From IMG/VR virus record IMGVR_UViG_3300042882_001152, positions 1 to 44,200 of that record: 44,200 bases of DNA. The stretch is one strand, 5' to 3'. Position 1 is the first letter of the stretch. The number at the start of each line of letters is the position of its first letter. A model generated the notes under the pieces. The model saw nothing but the letters and a program-made list of their open reading frames with translations, did not search any database and was not told where the DNA came from. Source of the DNA: a virus. This document shows positions 1-5,819 of the stretch, in pieces. The translations under genes were made by a program, and so were the position numbers.

Positions 1-8
1 CCCAAACC

Positions 9-215
9 ATGACTCGCATTGCCCGCATCGCCATCATTTGCTCAGGACCCACATCACTTGAGCAGGCCGCCGAAGCTGCCGGCATACTGGAGGAAATCGC
101 TCGCCGGTTGCGGATCAACTGCCAACTCGGCCAAGAGAAAAAGGTTCACATTCTGGAAGATGGCAAACGTATCGGTTCAATCCGATTTGAGGCGGAAGAT
201 GCCGTAACCGGCTGA
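9..215 (+). CDS. small hypothetical protein (68 aa)
   Basis: ATG-started ORF with no family I recognise. The first 12 residues are hydrophobic (ARIAIICSG), followed by a helical stretch rich in Ala/Glu and a short C-terminal strand-like part with KVHILEDGKRIGSIRFE. It opens a series of same-strand small genes, and its stop codon forms the first bases of the recurrent intergenic hairpin element (213-261). The association with that element supports it being a real cassette gene. Function unknown. Confidence 0.55.
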   Translation: MTRIARIAIICSGPTSLEQAAEAAGILEEIARRLRINCQLGQEKKVHILEDGKRIGSIRFEAEDAVTG

Positions 216-261
216 CCCCCCACGGCCTGCCGGTAGCCCATCCCACCGCCTCCGACCGATG
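213..261 (+). repeat. intergenic hairpin element, copy R1
   Basis: Begins at the stop codon of the preceding gene (TGACCCCCCACGGCC), continues with GCCGG and ends in a C-rich, SD-free leader (CCCATCCCACCGCC) just before the next ATG. It is the same element as the five copies R2-R6. In this copy the second hairpin arm is degenerate. Confidence 0.6.
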
Positions 262-534
262 CCCGCCACCACCACCGCCTACACCCTGCCCACCATCCAC
301 CTCAACGGCACCGGGGCCCAGTCTCTGGCCGATGAGTACCACGCCGCCTACCTGGCCCTTGACAGGGCTAGCGATGCCTTAGCCGCTGCCACCTGCAACG
401 CCCGCGACTTCTACCCGCAAGGCGTTGCCGCCTGGCAGCAAGCCCGAGATGAGCGGGCTGAGATGTTCCGCAAGCTGGCCGAGGTGCAGGCCTACGCCGA
501 GGCCTGGATGGCGCGGGCGAGCGATCACCTCTGA
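259..534 (+). CDS. small phage protein (91 aa), unknown function
   Basis: ATG start directly after hairpin element R1. The protein has a short polar N-terminus, then a mostly helical body (LADEYHAAYLALDRASDALA, then ARDERAEMFRKLAEVQAYAE) that looks like two amphipathic helices. It is soluble, with no signal peptide or membrane segment. The architecture resembles small accessory proteins common in phage early regions, but I cannot name a family. It is followed by about 120 bases with a promoter-like -10 box and a hairpin. Confidence 0.65.
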   Translation: MPATTTAYTLPTIHLNGTGAQSLADEYHAAYLALDRASDALAAATCNARDFYPQGVAAWQQARDERAEMFRKLAEVQAYAEAWMARASDHL

Positions 535-609
535 TCTCGGCCGCCCGGCCAGATTGCGACGATTTGTCAACCGGCCTGCCCTGGCCCTGCCGACCGTAAC
601 GCTAAGCGC

Positions 610-640
610 TACAATATGGAGACCGGGAGGGAAACCTCCC
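610..640 (+). promoter_or_regulatory. putative promoter -10 box plus 5' mRNA hairpin
   Basis: TACAAT at 610-615 matches a sigma-70 -10 box; I see no good -35. A start about 7 bases downstream would put the perfect hairpin GGGAGG-GAAA-CCTCCC (625-640, GNRA-type tetraloop) at the extreme 5' end of the transcript. The 658 start codon follows 17 bases later. There is no T-run, so a stabilising or regulatory hairpin is likelier than a terminator. Confidence 0.45.
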
Positions 641-657
641 ACCACCCACCACCAGCC

Positions 658-822
658 ATGACCACCGATCTTTTCCACGTCACTGAGTCCGGCCAAAAAG
701 TCCGCTGGTTCTGGACCCGCCCCGAGGCCGAGGCTCATGTGGCCACCCTTCGCGCAGTGATGCCTTGCCTCCACTGGTTCATCCTCACCTCCAGCGAGTG
801 CCGCGCCTTGGGCATCAAGTGA
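658..822 (+). CDS. small hypothetical protein (54 aa)
   Basis: Start chosen at the ATG after a C-rich leader CCACCACCAGCC; the same leader string precedes the unrelated gene starting at 40476 on the other strand. An upstream in-frame ATG at 616 would lie inside the promoter/hairpin and gives low-complexity residues, so it was rejected. The protein is compact (FHVTESGQKVRWFWTRPEAE, then CLHWFILTSSECRALGI) and looks like a small alpha/beta fold with two Cys. Unknown function. Its stop codon begins hairpin element R2. Confidence 0.6.
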   Translation: MTTDLFHVTESGQKVRWFWTRPEAEAHVATLRAVMPCLHWFILTSSECRALGIK

Positions 823-879
823 CCCCCCCGGCCCGCCGGAGCCCATCCGGCAACCCACCTCAACCCCTCCCAGTCCATG
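820..879 (+). repeat. intergenic hairpin element, copy R2
   Basis: Starts with the stop codon TGA, then CCCCCCCGGCCC. The hairpin GCCGGA-GCCCA-TCCGGC is followed by a C-rich leader ending at the ATG at 877. Both arms of the stem are present (6 bp with a 5-base loop). It has the same order as the minus-strand copies at 39.6-40.6 kb. Confidence 0.65.
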
Positions 880-1077
880 ACCTACTCCTTCTTCCGTCGC
901 GGCTCCTGCGTCTACTGGCACGAGGATCCCGCAACCCTAGAGCGTGCCCACCACCGCGCAGCCACCAAAGAAGCTCAGCGTGGCTTCAGTCAGCCTGGCC
1001 CGATTGAAATCACGGAGCTACACCCCAGTCGCCTGACCAACCAAGGCGCCGCGCAGGGCTGGCGGGTTGATGCCTGA
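877..1077 (+). CDS. small hypothetical protein (66 aa)
   Basis: ATG after element R2. A polar, aromatic N-terminus (MTYSFFRRGSCVYWHEDPAT) is followed by an amphipathic helix and a C-terminal IEITELHPSRL. No recognised domain. The next small gene begins inside its last codons (8-base overlap at 1070), which suggests translational coupling. Confidence 0.6.
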   Translation: MTYSFFRRGSCVYWHEDPATLERAHHRAATKEAQRGFSQPGPIEITELHPSRLTNQGAAQGWRVDA

Positions 1078-1237
1078 ACCCCTTCCTTACCGCGTCACCC
1101 TGCCCACTCCTGCTGGCCCGGTGACCCTCGATCTCATGGCCACCAGCCGAGCCCACGCCATCGCATCAGCACAGGAGCTGACCGGCCTAGGGCGCCGTGC
1201 CACCGTGGCGCGTTGCTCCCGCCTTGGCGACTGGTGA
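1070..1237 (+). CDS. small phage protein (55 aa)
   Basis: The protein begins MPEPLPYRVTLPTPAGPVTL and continues with ATSRAHAIASAQELTG and a C-terminal VARCSRLGDW. The N-terminal beta strand, central helix and final RCxRxGxW pattern match what I recall of a short protein recurring in picocyanobacterial prophages, but no function is known. It overlaps the upstream gene by 8 bases, so the two are probably co-translated. It is followed by a strong hairpin terminator at 1279-1314. Confidence 0.65.
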   Translation: MPEPLPYRVTLPTPAGPVTLDLMATSRAHAIASAQELTGLGRRATVARCSRLGDW

Positions 1238-1278
1238 TCTTTCGCCGCTGATCCACCGCACCAAGCGGCGCCGCCATC

Positions 1279-1314
1279 ATCCGCCAGGCAACATGATTCC
1301 ACCTGGCGGATTTT
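1279..1314 (+). terminator. rho-independent terminator
   Basis: Perfect 10-bp stem ATCCGCCAGG/CCTGGCGGAT with a 13-base loop, the 3' arm running straight into TTT. It closes the left small-gene cluster. Confidence 0.65.
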
Positions 1315-1317
1315 GCC

Positions 1318-1443
1318 GTGGAAATTTATCTTGATCTGTGGCCTTTGGTGGCGCCCCTGGTGCCGCTATTGGAAGAACTGGAGCGTGTGGAGGCCTTGGC
1401 GGCAGGGGAGGAACCGCCTGAGGACGATGAACAGCCGGAGTGA
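1318..1443 (+). CDS. possible small acidic protein (41 aa)
   Basis: GTG-started ORF four bases after the terminator hairpin. The peptide is MEIYLDLWPLVAPLVPLLEE, then LERVEALAAGEEPPEDDEQPE. It has an amphipathic leucine/valine helix and a very acidic tail, which looks protein-like rather than random. It is the in-frame reading just upstream of the cyAbrB promoter. With no SD and a terminator directly ahead, expression is uncertain; the hairpin could instead mask its start. Confidence 0.4.
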   Translation: MEIYLDLWPLVAPLVPLLEELERVEALAAGEEPPEDDEQPE

Positions 1444-1450
1444 TTGCCTG

Positions 1451-1490
1451 TTGCTTTTGTGCGGAGTAAGATTAGTATTGCTTAGGCAAT
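1451..1490 (+). promoter_or_regulatory. promoter and inverted-repeat operator of the cyAbrB gene
   Basis: -35 TTGCTT (1451-1456), 16-base spacer, -10 TAGTAT (1473-1478). Overlapping the -10 and start region is the inverted repeat ATTGC-TTAG-GCAAT (1477-1490), placed where a repressor would block initiation. The cyAbrB start codon is at 1502. The same hexamer class with the same 16-base spacer is found ahead of the 32159 gene. Confidence 0.55.
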
Positions 1491-1501
1491 CTGATTCCGC
1501 A

Positions 1502-1912
1502 ATGACCGCAACCCTTTCCGCCCCCACTGCAACTGCAGCGCCGACCCCTCTGGTCGGCGCCGACCTCCTCGCCAAAGTCAAGGAGTTGGGGGACGCCACA
1601 AAGAGCGATCTGGTTCGCTCCACCGGCTACGTCAGCACCAAGAAGGACGGCACGGAGCGCCTCAACTTCACCGCCTTCTATGAGGCCCTGCTGGAAGCCA
1701 AAGGCGTGGGCTTTGGCGGCGACTCTTCGGGCCCCGGCAAGCCCGGCCGCAAGCTGAGCTTCACCACCAAGGTGCAGTTCAACGGGAACCTGATGGTCGG
1801 CAAGGCCTACACCGCCATGCTCGGCCTGGAGCCCGGCGACGAGTTCGAGATCAAGCTCGGCCGCAAGCAGGTTCGCCTCGTGCCCATCGGCGCGGGCGAT
1901 AGCGACGACTGA
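1502..1912 (+). CDS. cyAbrB-type transcriptional regulator
   Basis: 136 residues, starting at the ATG downstream of the promoter rather than the 1313 in-frame codon, whose extra residues are unlike a protein. A low-complexity Thr/Ala/Pro N-terminus precedes LLAKVKELGDATKSDLVRST, a Gly/Lys stretch with the pattern GRKLSFTTKVQFNGNLMVG, and a C-terminal swapped-hairpin-like segment LEPGDEFEIKLGRKQVRLVP. This order is that of the cyanobacterial AbrB-like (cyAbrB) family, whose chromosomal members act as global DNA-binding regulators of carbon/nitrogen balance. Here a control role in early or lysogenic expression is inferred from its own promoter, operator-like repeat and dedicated terminator. Confidence 0.85.
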   Translation: MTATLSAPTATAAPTPLVGADLLAKVKELGDATKSDLVRSTGYVSTKKDGTERLNFTAFYEALLEAKGVGFGGDSSGPGKPGRKLSFTTKVQFNGNLMVGKAYTAMLGLEPGDEFEIKLGRKQVRLVPIGAGDSDD

Positions 1913-1917
1913 TCAAT

Positions 1918-1933
1918 GCCTGTCCAGACAGGC
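1918..1933 (+). repeat. inverted repeat GCCTGTC-CA-GACAGGC
   Basis: Perfect 7-bp arms, six bases after the cyAbrB stop codon. A related repeat ACCTGTC-N5-GACAGGT follows the stop of the acidic gene at 41337-41355. Both are followed by CGCAAGGG and a terminator. A CTGTC-N2-GACAG copy lies in the capsid leader near 15720. Confidence 0.55.
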
Positions 1934-1938
1934 GCAAG

Positions 1939-1962
1939 GGAGGCTGCCAAGCCTCCTTTTTT
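1939..1962 (+). terminator. rho-independent terminator of the cyAbrB gene
   Basis: GGAGGCT-GCCA-AGCCTCC followed by six T. A textbook intrinsic terminator. Confidence 0.9.
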
Positions 1963-2121
1963 CGTGCCCGCCCTTGTAGGGTTGCTCTGGTGGTTCTCCA
2001 CCCGGAAGGCCCCCCGGTTGGCTTCGCTGGTTGACGGGGGGGTTTCTGCTGCTCTTGCGCTTCAGGATCGTGTGTTTAGTTAGCCTTCCGGCAACGATGC
2101 AGAAACGAACAGGGGCAGGCA

Positions 2122-2877
2122 ATGGCTCGATCTGACTACGCAAGCTCTGAATACGGACTAGATCGCTTAGCGGGCGGGATCGCCGTGTTCAGTCGCGGCG
2201 TGCGGATGCTGCTGGCCCGGAACAGCCTCACGCACGAGCAGCTGGTGAGGCTTTCGCAATGGGCGAATCCGTGGGGGATGACCTGGTTGAGCACCAGCCA
2301 GGTCTCCTACCTGCGGACCGGGCAGCTCAAAAAAGCAGGCCCGCAGACGATTGACGCCCTCGCTCAGGTGAATCTGAGGCTTGCCCAGGCCGCTGGGATC
2401 AGCTGCCAAGCCGTAGACGATCTGCCCGATTTTGGCCAGATCCCCAGCGCCTTGGGGCTCCCGAAGGAGCCGTTCTGCCTGCGCCACCCTGGGAGCCACG
2501 AGCCCCTCGACGCTGGCGGGCTCTATCTGGTCTGGATTGGCCGCCTCGTGCCGGAATCCCTTGAGGAGGGCGGCATCAGCGACATGGAGGCTCGGCGCCT
2601 CTCAGCCAACCTCAGTCGCATTGTGCAGGCCTGGGCTAGGGATCGAAAGCAGACGATCGGTGAAGCCATGGAGCGAGCCTTGACCGCCTACGGGGTCACT
2701 GAGGAGAGGCGGCGACAGCGCCTGCGGTCTGTGGTTGTCGGTTTTGAGGTCTTCACCGGCGCAGACCTTGATCAGGAGTTGCCAGCCCTGGGGGCGATGC
2801 TGGGGGCCCTTGACGGGGATGAGGCGATCGAGCCCAGCGACGTGCGAGAGCGGCTCTACCGGCTGCCACGCGACTGA
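2122..2877 (+). CDS. phage regulator-like protein with N-terminal HTH region
   Basis: 251 residues from the ATG at 2122. The N-terminal third (about 15-85) is helical and contains a helix-turn-helix-like segment: SLTHEQLVRLSQ, then WLSTSQVSYLRTGQLKKAG, then a further helix. The rest holds a conserved-looking LYLVWIGRLVPESLEEGG, followed by helices with ANLSRIVQAWARDRKQTIGE. No enzymatic motif is evident. Its position next to cyAbrB and ahead of the early operon suggests a repressor or replication-initiation regulator, but this is inference. The 159 bases upstream (1963-2121) hold no convincing promoter. Confidence 0.7.
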   Translation: MARSDYASSEYGLDRLAGGIAVFSRGVRMLLARNSLTHEQLVRLSQWANPWGMTWLSTSQVSYLRTGQLKKAGPQTIDALAQVNLRLAQAAGISCQAVDDLPDFGQIPSALGLPKEPFCLRHPGSHEPLDAGGLYLVWIGRLVPESLEEGGISDMEARRLSANLSRIVQAWARDRKQTIGEAMERALTAYGVTEERRRQRLRSVVVGFEVFTGADLDQELPALGAMLGALDGDEAIEPSDVRERLYRLPRD

Positions 2878-3086
2878 TCGCCAAGCCTGCCCAGCGCATC
2901 CTCAATTCGCTCGTTGAGACTGGCGCATTGGGCCGCAGGGGAGAGGCCGCCGCGGGGACCGGCGAGGCGCCGCCCATCAGGCAGGCACACCACCAGTTCC
3001 ACCGTGGGGCCGAGGCAGAATTGCAGCGCCCGGAGGCGGGCCTCCACGATTACCGCCTCACGGTCGGAGCTGATCGAGATCTGCAT
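2856..3086 (-). CDS. small hypothetical protein (76 aa), antisense to its neighbours
   Basis: ATG-started minus-strand ORF, the only one in this plus-strand block, overlapping the 3' end of the 2122 gene by 22 bases in a tail-to-tail arrangement. The peptide has a strand-rich N-terminus (MQISISSDREAVIVEARLRA) and LGPTVELVVCLPDGRRLAG, then a helical end. It looks like a real alpha/beta mini-protein. No family recognised. Confidence 0.5.
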   Translation of the reverse strand: MQISISSDREAVIVEARLRALQFCLGPTVELVVCLPDGRRLAGPRGGLSPAAQCASLNERIEDALGRLGDQSRGSR

Positions 3087-3218
3087 CGGAGAGCGATTGG
3101 GTCCGTATCAGGATAAAGCCTCGCCATGTTGCGGAATGTTTCGCCAGCTACCCCATTCCGGCCCAAGTCTGGATAGGGTGGGGGCGCCCGAAAGGGCTCC
3201 AACCAGCGAAAACGATTG
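3087..3218. promoter_or_regulatory. intergenic control region between divergent genes
   Basis: Separates the minus-strand start at 3086 from the early-operon start at 3219. It contains the small hairpin GCCC-GAAA-GGGC (3186-3197), with the GNRA-type loop also seen at 631, and a weak -10-like TAGGGT (3174-3179). No clear -35 on either strand. Confidence 0.3.
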
Positions 3219-4511
3219 ATGAACAGCTCCATAGTGAGGCGCAACGGTAACCAGCCAGTTGCAATACCCACACATCAACAGCCTGGGGCAAGCCACGGCG
3301 GAGCCCTTGCTGCCGTTCAGGCTTCCCGTGAAATCGCCGAAGTTCAGGCCGCAATGATCATTGCTCGCCAATTTCCTCGCGATCACATGCGTGCCAATGA
3401 CCAAATCCTAAACGCTTGTATGCGTCCGACGCTTGCCGAAAAAGCTCTTTATACCTACAGTCGCGGCGGACAAGATGTTACAGGGCCGTCAATTCGACTC
3501 GCCGAAACCCTTGCTCAATACTGGGGAAACATCCAATTTGGCGTTAGGGAGCTTGAGCAAGGCGACGGCGTTTCAACTGTTGAGGCTTTTGCCTGGGACA
3601 TTGAAACCAATGTCCGCGACGTGAAAATCTTTCAGGTAGCTCACGAACGCCACACCCGGAAAGGGGTTACTCGGCTCACCGACCCACGCGATATTTATGA
3701 GTTGGTCGCCAATCAAGGGTCTCGCCGGCTGCGTGCTTGCATTCTTGGCATCATCCCTGGCGATGTCCAGGAGGCGGCGATTGAGCAATGCGAGCGGACC
3801 TTGGCAGCGTCAGCAGACACCAGTCCAGAAGCTCAAAAAGCGCTGCTTGAGCGCTTTGCGGAGTTTAATGTAACCAAAAATCAAATCGAGAAGCGTATTC
3901 AACGACGCATTGACGCGATTCAGCCGGCACAGATTGTTGACCTGCGCAAGGTTTATTGCAGCCTTCGCGATGGAATGAGCAAGCCTGAGGACTGGTTTGA
4001 AGTTGCAGGGCTTCCCTCCGCTCCCCAAGCCAGCGCCGTCCCGGTAGTGCCCAGTCCCGCCGCTGCCCCTGTCGCGACCCTGACCCAGCATCAGCAGCAG
4101 CAGCTCCTGACCGCTTTGGGGCGGCAGCTGAGCCTGATAGGTCAGGCCGCGTTCCAGGCGGACGCCTGCGGCGCCTTTGGAGTTGCGGCATTGGCGGAGA
4201 TCCCCGCAGAGCATCACAGCGCTTTGATGAAGTCCATCGGCGACCCGGGCAACCGCGAGCGCTGGAATCGCGGCTGCGGCTACGCGGATGGGGAGCCGGT
4301 GCTGACCGCTGAGCAGATCGCAGAGCTCACCGAGGCCCCTGAGGCAACCGAAGAGGCGCCACTGCAGCAGCCAGCGGCAGCGCCCCAGCGTGCCCCCAGG
4401 CAAGCTGCCAAGCCCGCCGCGCCTGCTCCCGAGCCCGAGCACGATCCGGCCCCGGCTGAACCGGAACAGGGGGGTCCCGGCGAGGAATCCATCCAACGGG
4501 AGCTGGTCTGA
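3219..4511 (+). CDS. conserved phage early protein, candidate recombination partner of the exonuclease
   Basis: 430 residues (ATG 3219; a TTG at 3216 is also possible). Residues about 35-265 form a conserved globular block with MIIARQFPRDHMRANDQILN, YSRGGQDVTGPSIRLAETLA, TDPRDIYELVANQGSRRLRA and a helical KNQIEKRIQRRIDAI segment. The last third is Ala/Pro/Glu-rich and disordered. This block is widespread in siphophage early regions, usually annotated hypothetical. Its regular proximity to RecE/YqaJ-type nucleases, here at 5816, suggests a DNA-recombination role such as ssDNA annealing, but I see no RecT, Erf or Rad52 signature. It opens an operon of overlapping genes. Confidence 0.8.
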   Translation: MNSSIVRRNGNQPVAIPTHQQPGASHGGALAAVQASREIAEVQAAMIIARQFPRDHMRANDQILNACMRPTLAEKALYTYSRGGQDVTGPSIRLAETLAQYWGNIQFGVRELEQGDGVSTVEAFAWDIETNVRDVKIFQVAHERHTRKGVTRLTDPRDIYELVANQGSRRLRACILGIIPGDVQEAAIEQCERTLAASADTSPEAQKALLERFAEFNVTKNQIEKRIQRRIDAIQPAQIVDLRKVYCSLRDGMSKPEDWFEVAGLPSAPQASAVPVVPSPAAAPVATLTQHQQQQLLTALGRQLSLIGQAAFQADACGAFGVAALAEIPAEHHSALMKSIGDPGNRERWNRGCGYADGEPVLTAEQIAELTEAPEATEEAPLQQPAAAPQRAPRQAAKPAAPAPEPEHDPAPAEPEQGGPGEESIQRELV

Positions 4512-4675
4512 TGCCCGCCTGCGTCCCGTCCGAAATTGCGGTGCCGGAAGAGGAGATCCTCCGGCGAGCCGAGGGCGACACGTCCAACGCCCTGAAGCTC
4601 GCGGCAGCGTTCGGCTATCAGCTCGCCTGTCGTGATCTGGACAATGCAATCCTGCCCACCAATGAGGCCATTTAA
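4511..4675 (+). CDS. small hypothetical protein (54 aa)
   Basis: ATG overlaps the preceding stop (TGATG) and its TAA overlaps the next ATG (TAATG), so it is wedged by translational coupling. The peptide is MPACVPSEIAVPEEEILRRA, then EGDTSNALKLAAAFGYQLACRDL in two pieces, with an acidic, helical character. No recognised family. Confidence 0.6.
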   Translation: MPACVPSEIAVPEEEILRRAEGDTSNALKLAAAFGYQLACRDLDNAILPTNEAI

Positions 4676-4893
4676 TGATCATCGCAACCGCCATTGTCTG
4701 CTTAGGAGTTGGCGCTGCTTTTGGCTGCTTTATTACTGACAAAGCGAGCCAGCGTGATATTTTTTGCGCTTGGGTCAACGGCCACTTTAAGGGCCGATGC
4801 GAACAAGACTTAGAGGTCCGCATGCTCCGCCGCCGTATCACGCAACTAGAAGCAGAGAAGCGGACAATTTTTCCCGCGAGGTCATCGTATTGA
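4675..4893 (+). CDS. small membrane-anchored protein (72 aa)
   Basis: An N-terminal hydrophobic helix (IIATAIVCLGVGAAFGCFI) is followed by a short loop with two Cys and a basic, coiled-coil-like helix (VRMLRRRITQLEAEKR). It resembles small single-span phage proteins of Rz/spanin or superinfection type in topology only. Base composition is more AT-rich than the surroundings. Start overlaps the previous stop; its TGA overlaps the TTG start of the next ORF. Confidence 0.5.
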   Translation: MIIATAIVCLGVGAAFGCFITDKASQRDIFCAWVNGHFKGRCEQDLEVRMLRRRITQLEAEKRTIFPARSSY

Positions 4894-5027
4894 CCCGCTT
4901 CCACCTCCTAGGCCTTCTCTTAGCCCCTTTTATCGCCCTGCCCTGCGTCTGGCACGGCCAGCGCCAAGCCAACCCTGAGGCCCGGCTGCTGCTGGTGCCC
5001 GAGGTGATCCTCCAGGCGCTGCGGTGA
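4890..5027 (+). CDS. small hydrophobic peptide (45 aa)
   Basis: TTG start overlaps the previous stop (TTGA) and the TGA overlaps the next ATG (TGATG). The peptide MTRFHLLGLLLAPFIALPCV has the shape of a signal peptide or single membrane helix with a Cys near the lipobox position, then WHGQRQANPEARLLLVPEVI. A small lipoprotein or membrane peptide nested in the early operon. The overlapping arrangement with the membrane ORF just upstream is reminiscent of paired spanin genes, but that is speculative. Confidence 0.45.
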   Translation: MTRFHLLGLLLAPFIALPCVWHGQRQANPEARLLLVPEVILQALR

Positions 5028-5416
5028 TGGCCCATCCCCCTATCACCGTTGCAGCCCTGGCCCAGCTGCTCAGCGAGTGGCCCCACCACGGCGCCAACGG
5101 CCAGCCCACGGGCGTGCTCCTAGGGGATCAGTTCCCTGATGCGGTGACCCGCCCACTGCCTGCCATAACGGCCGGCGCATGGGAGATGGACGACGGAGGC
5201 CACCTGCATCTCTGCCTCTTCCCCGAGGTGGTGCCGGTGCCCCCTGGGTCCGCCTCTGCTGACGCTGACGCCCTGGGCCTGGCGCTGGCGGCACTGAACT
5301 ACCAGCTCACCACGCCGCTGGAGCGTTATGACCCCTATAGGGCTAACGAACTGGCCGTGCGAGCTGTTACGGCTATTGAAGCAATCAAGCGCCTAGAGCG
5401 CCGCCTTTCGTTATGA
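5027..5416 (+). CDS. hypothetical early protein (129 aa)
   Basis: ATG at 5027 overlaps the stop of the peptide upstream; a GTG one codon earlier is equally open. The N-terminal half contains VAALAQLLSEWPHHGANGQP and a strand-rich AWEMDDGGHLHLCLFPEV. The C-terminal half is a helix with AVRAVTAIEAIKRLERRLSL. No domain recognised. Position inside the overlapping early operon suggests an accessory role in DNA metabolism or host takeover. Confidence 0.6.
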   Translation: MAHPPITVAALAQLLSEWPHHGANGQPTGVLLGDQFPDAVTRPLPAITAGAWEMDDGGHLHLCLFPEVVPVPPGSASADADALGLALAALNYQLTTPLERYDPYRANELAVRAVTAIEAIKRLERRLSL

Positions 5417-5439
5417 TCAGCCTATGTCCCGACAGGGAC
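5412..5439 (+). promoter_or_regulatory. possible internal promoter and hairpin
   Basis: TATGAT (5412-5417) resembles a -10 box. A perfect hairpin TGTCCC-GACA-GGGACA (5424-5439) lies in the expected early transcript. No good -35. Confidence 0.3.
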
Positions 5440-5463
5440 AGCCAACCAGCGAAACCTCCTCTG

Positions 5464-5694
5464 ATGACCTTCACGATCCCCGCGGCACCGCCGCAACCGC
5501 GCCCGATGGCGCTTGATCTGCTCGATGAGCTGGAGCTGATCAGCGGCCAGGCCGAGGCCGTTGCCACAGCCTTGCGCCAGATGAAGCTGGGCCTTGCCGT
5601 GCTGGAGCAGCTGCAGCCGGGCTTCGGGGCCAGGGCCCAACAGATCACCTGCCGACTGGAGACCGCCGCCGAGGCCGCACGGGGGCTGGGATGA
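5464..5694 (+). CDS. small helical protein (76 aa)
   Basis: Start placed at the ATG at 5464 because the upstream in-frame ATG at 5413 would read through the hairpin at 5424-5439. The body is two helices: LDLLDELELISGQAEAVATA and MKLGLAVLEQLQPG, then ARAQQITCRLETAAEAARG. It looks like a small coiled-coil or helical-hairpin protein. The next ORF begins one base-frame away at 5691. Confidence 0.55.
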   Translation: MTFTIPAAPPQPRPMALDLLDELELISGQAEAVATALRQMKLGLAVLEQLQPGFGARAQQITCRLETAAEAARGLG

Positions 5695-5819
5695 ATGACC
5701 TGCTCGTCTACGACGAGGACGACCTCCCGGAGCCCCGGCGCCGCCCCTGCGACGACCTGGAGGACGAGCACGAGGAGTGCCCAACCGCCTACGAACGAAA
5801 CCCATCGATGCTGCCATGA
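5691..5819 (+). CDS. very acidic small peptide (42 aa)
   Basis: Overlaps the previous gene by four bases (ATGA) and the exonuclease start by four (ATGA). The peptide MNDLLVYDEDDLPEPRRRPC, then DDLEDEHEECPTAYERN is dominated by Asp/Glu with two Cys. Coupling to both neighbours supports expression. It could be a DNA mimic or an exonuclease modulator, but nothing beyond charge and position supports that. Confidence 0.45.
   Translation: MNDLLVYDEDDLPEPRRRPCDDLEDEHEECPTAYERNPSMLP

Noticed and set aside
1313-1501. N-terminal extension of the cyAbrB ORF
   Set aside because: The extension is Trp/Arg-rich, unlike the family, and covers the promoter and the 41-codon ORF in another frame.
4865-4876. 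TTTTCCCGCG in the early operon as a 13th late-gene element
   Set aside because: Lacks the AGT part of the core and is not upstream of a minus-strand start.
3810-4904. 364-codon minus-strand ORF opposite the 430-residue early gene
   Set aside because: Low-complexity, Arg/Pro/Leu-rich reading of the antisense of a conserved gene; a GC-rich shadow.
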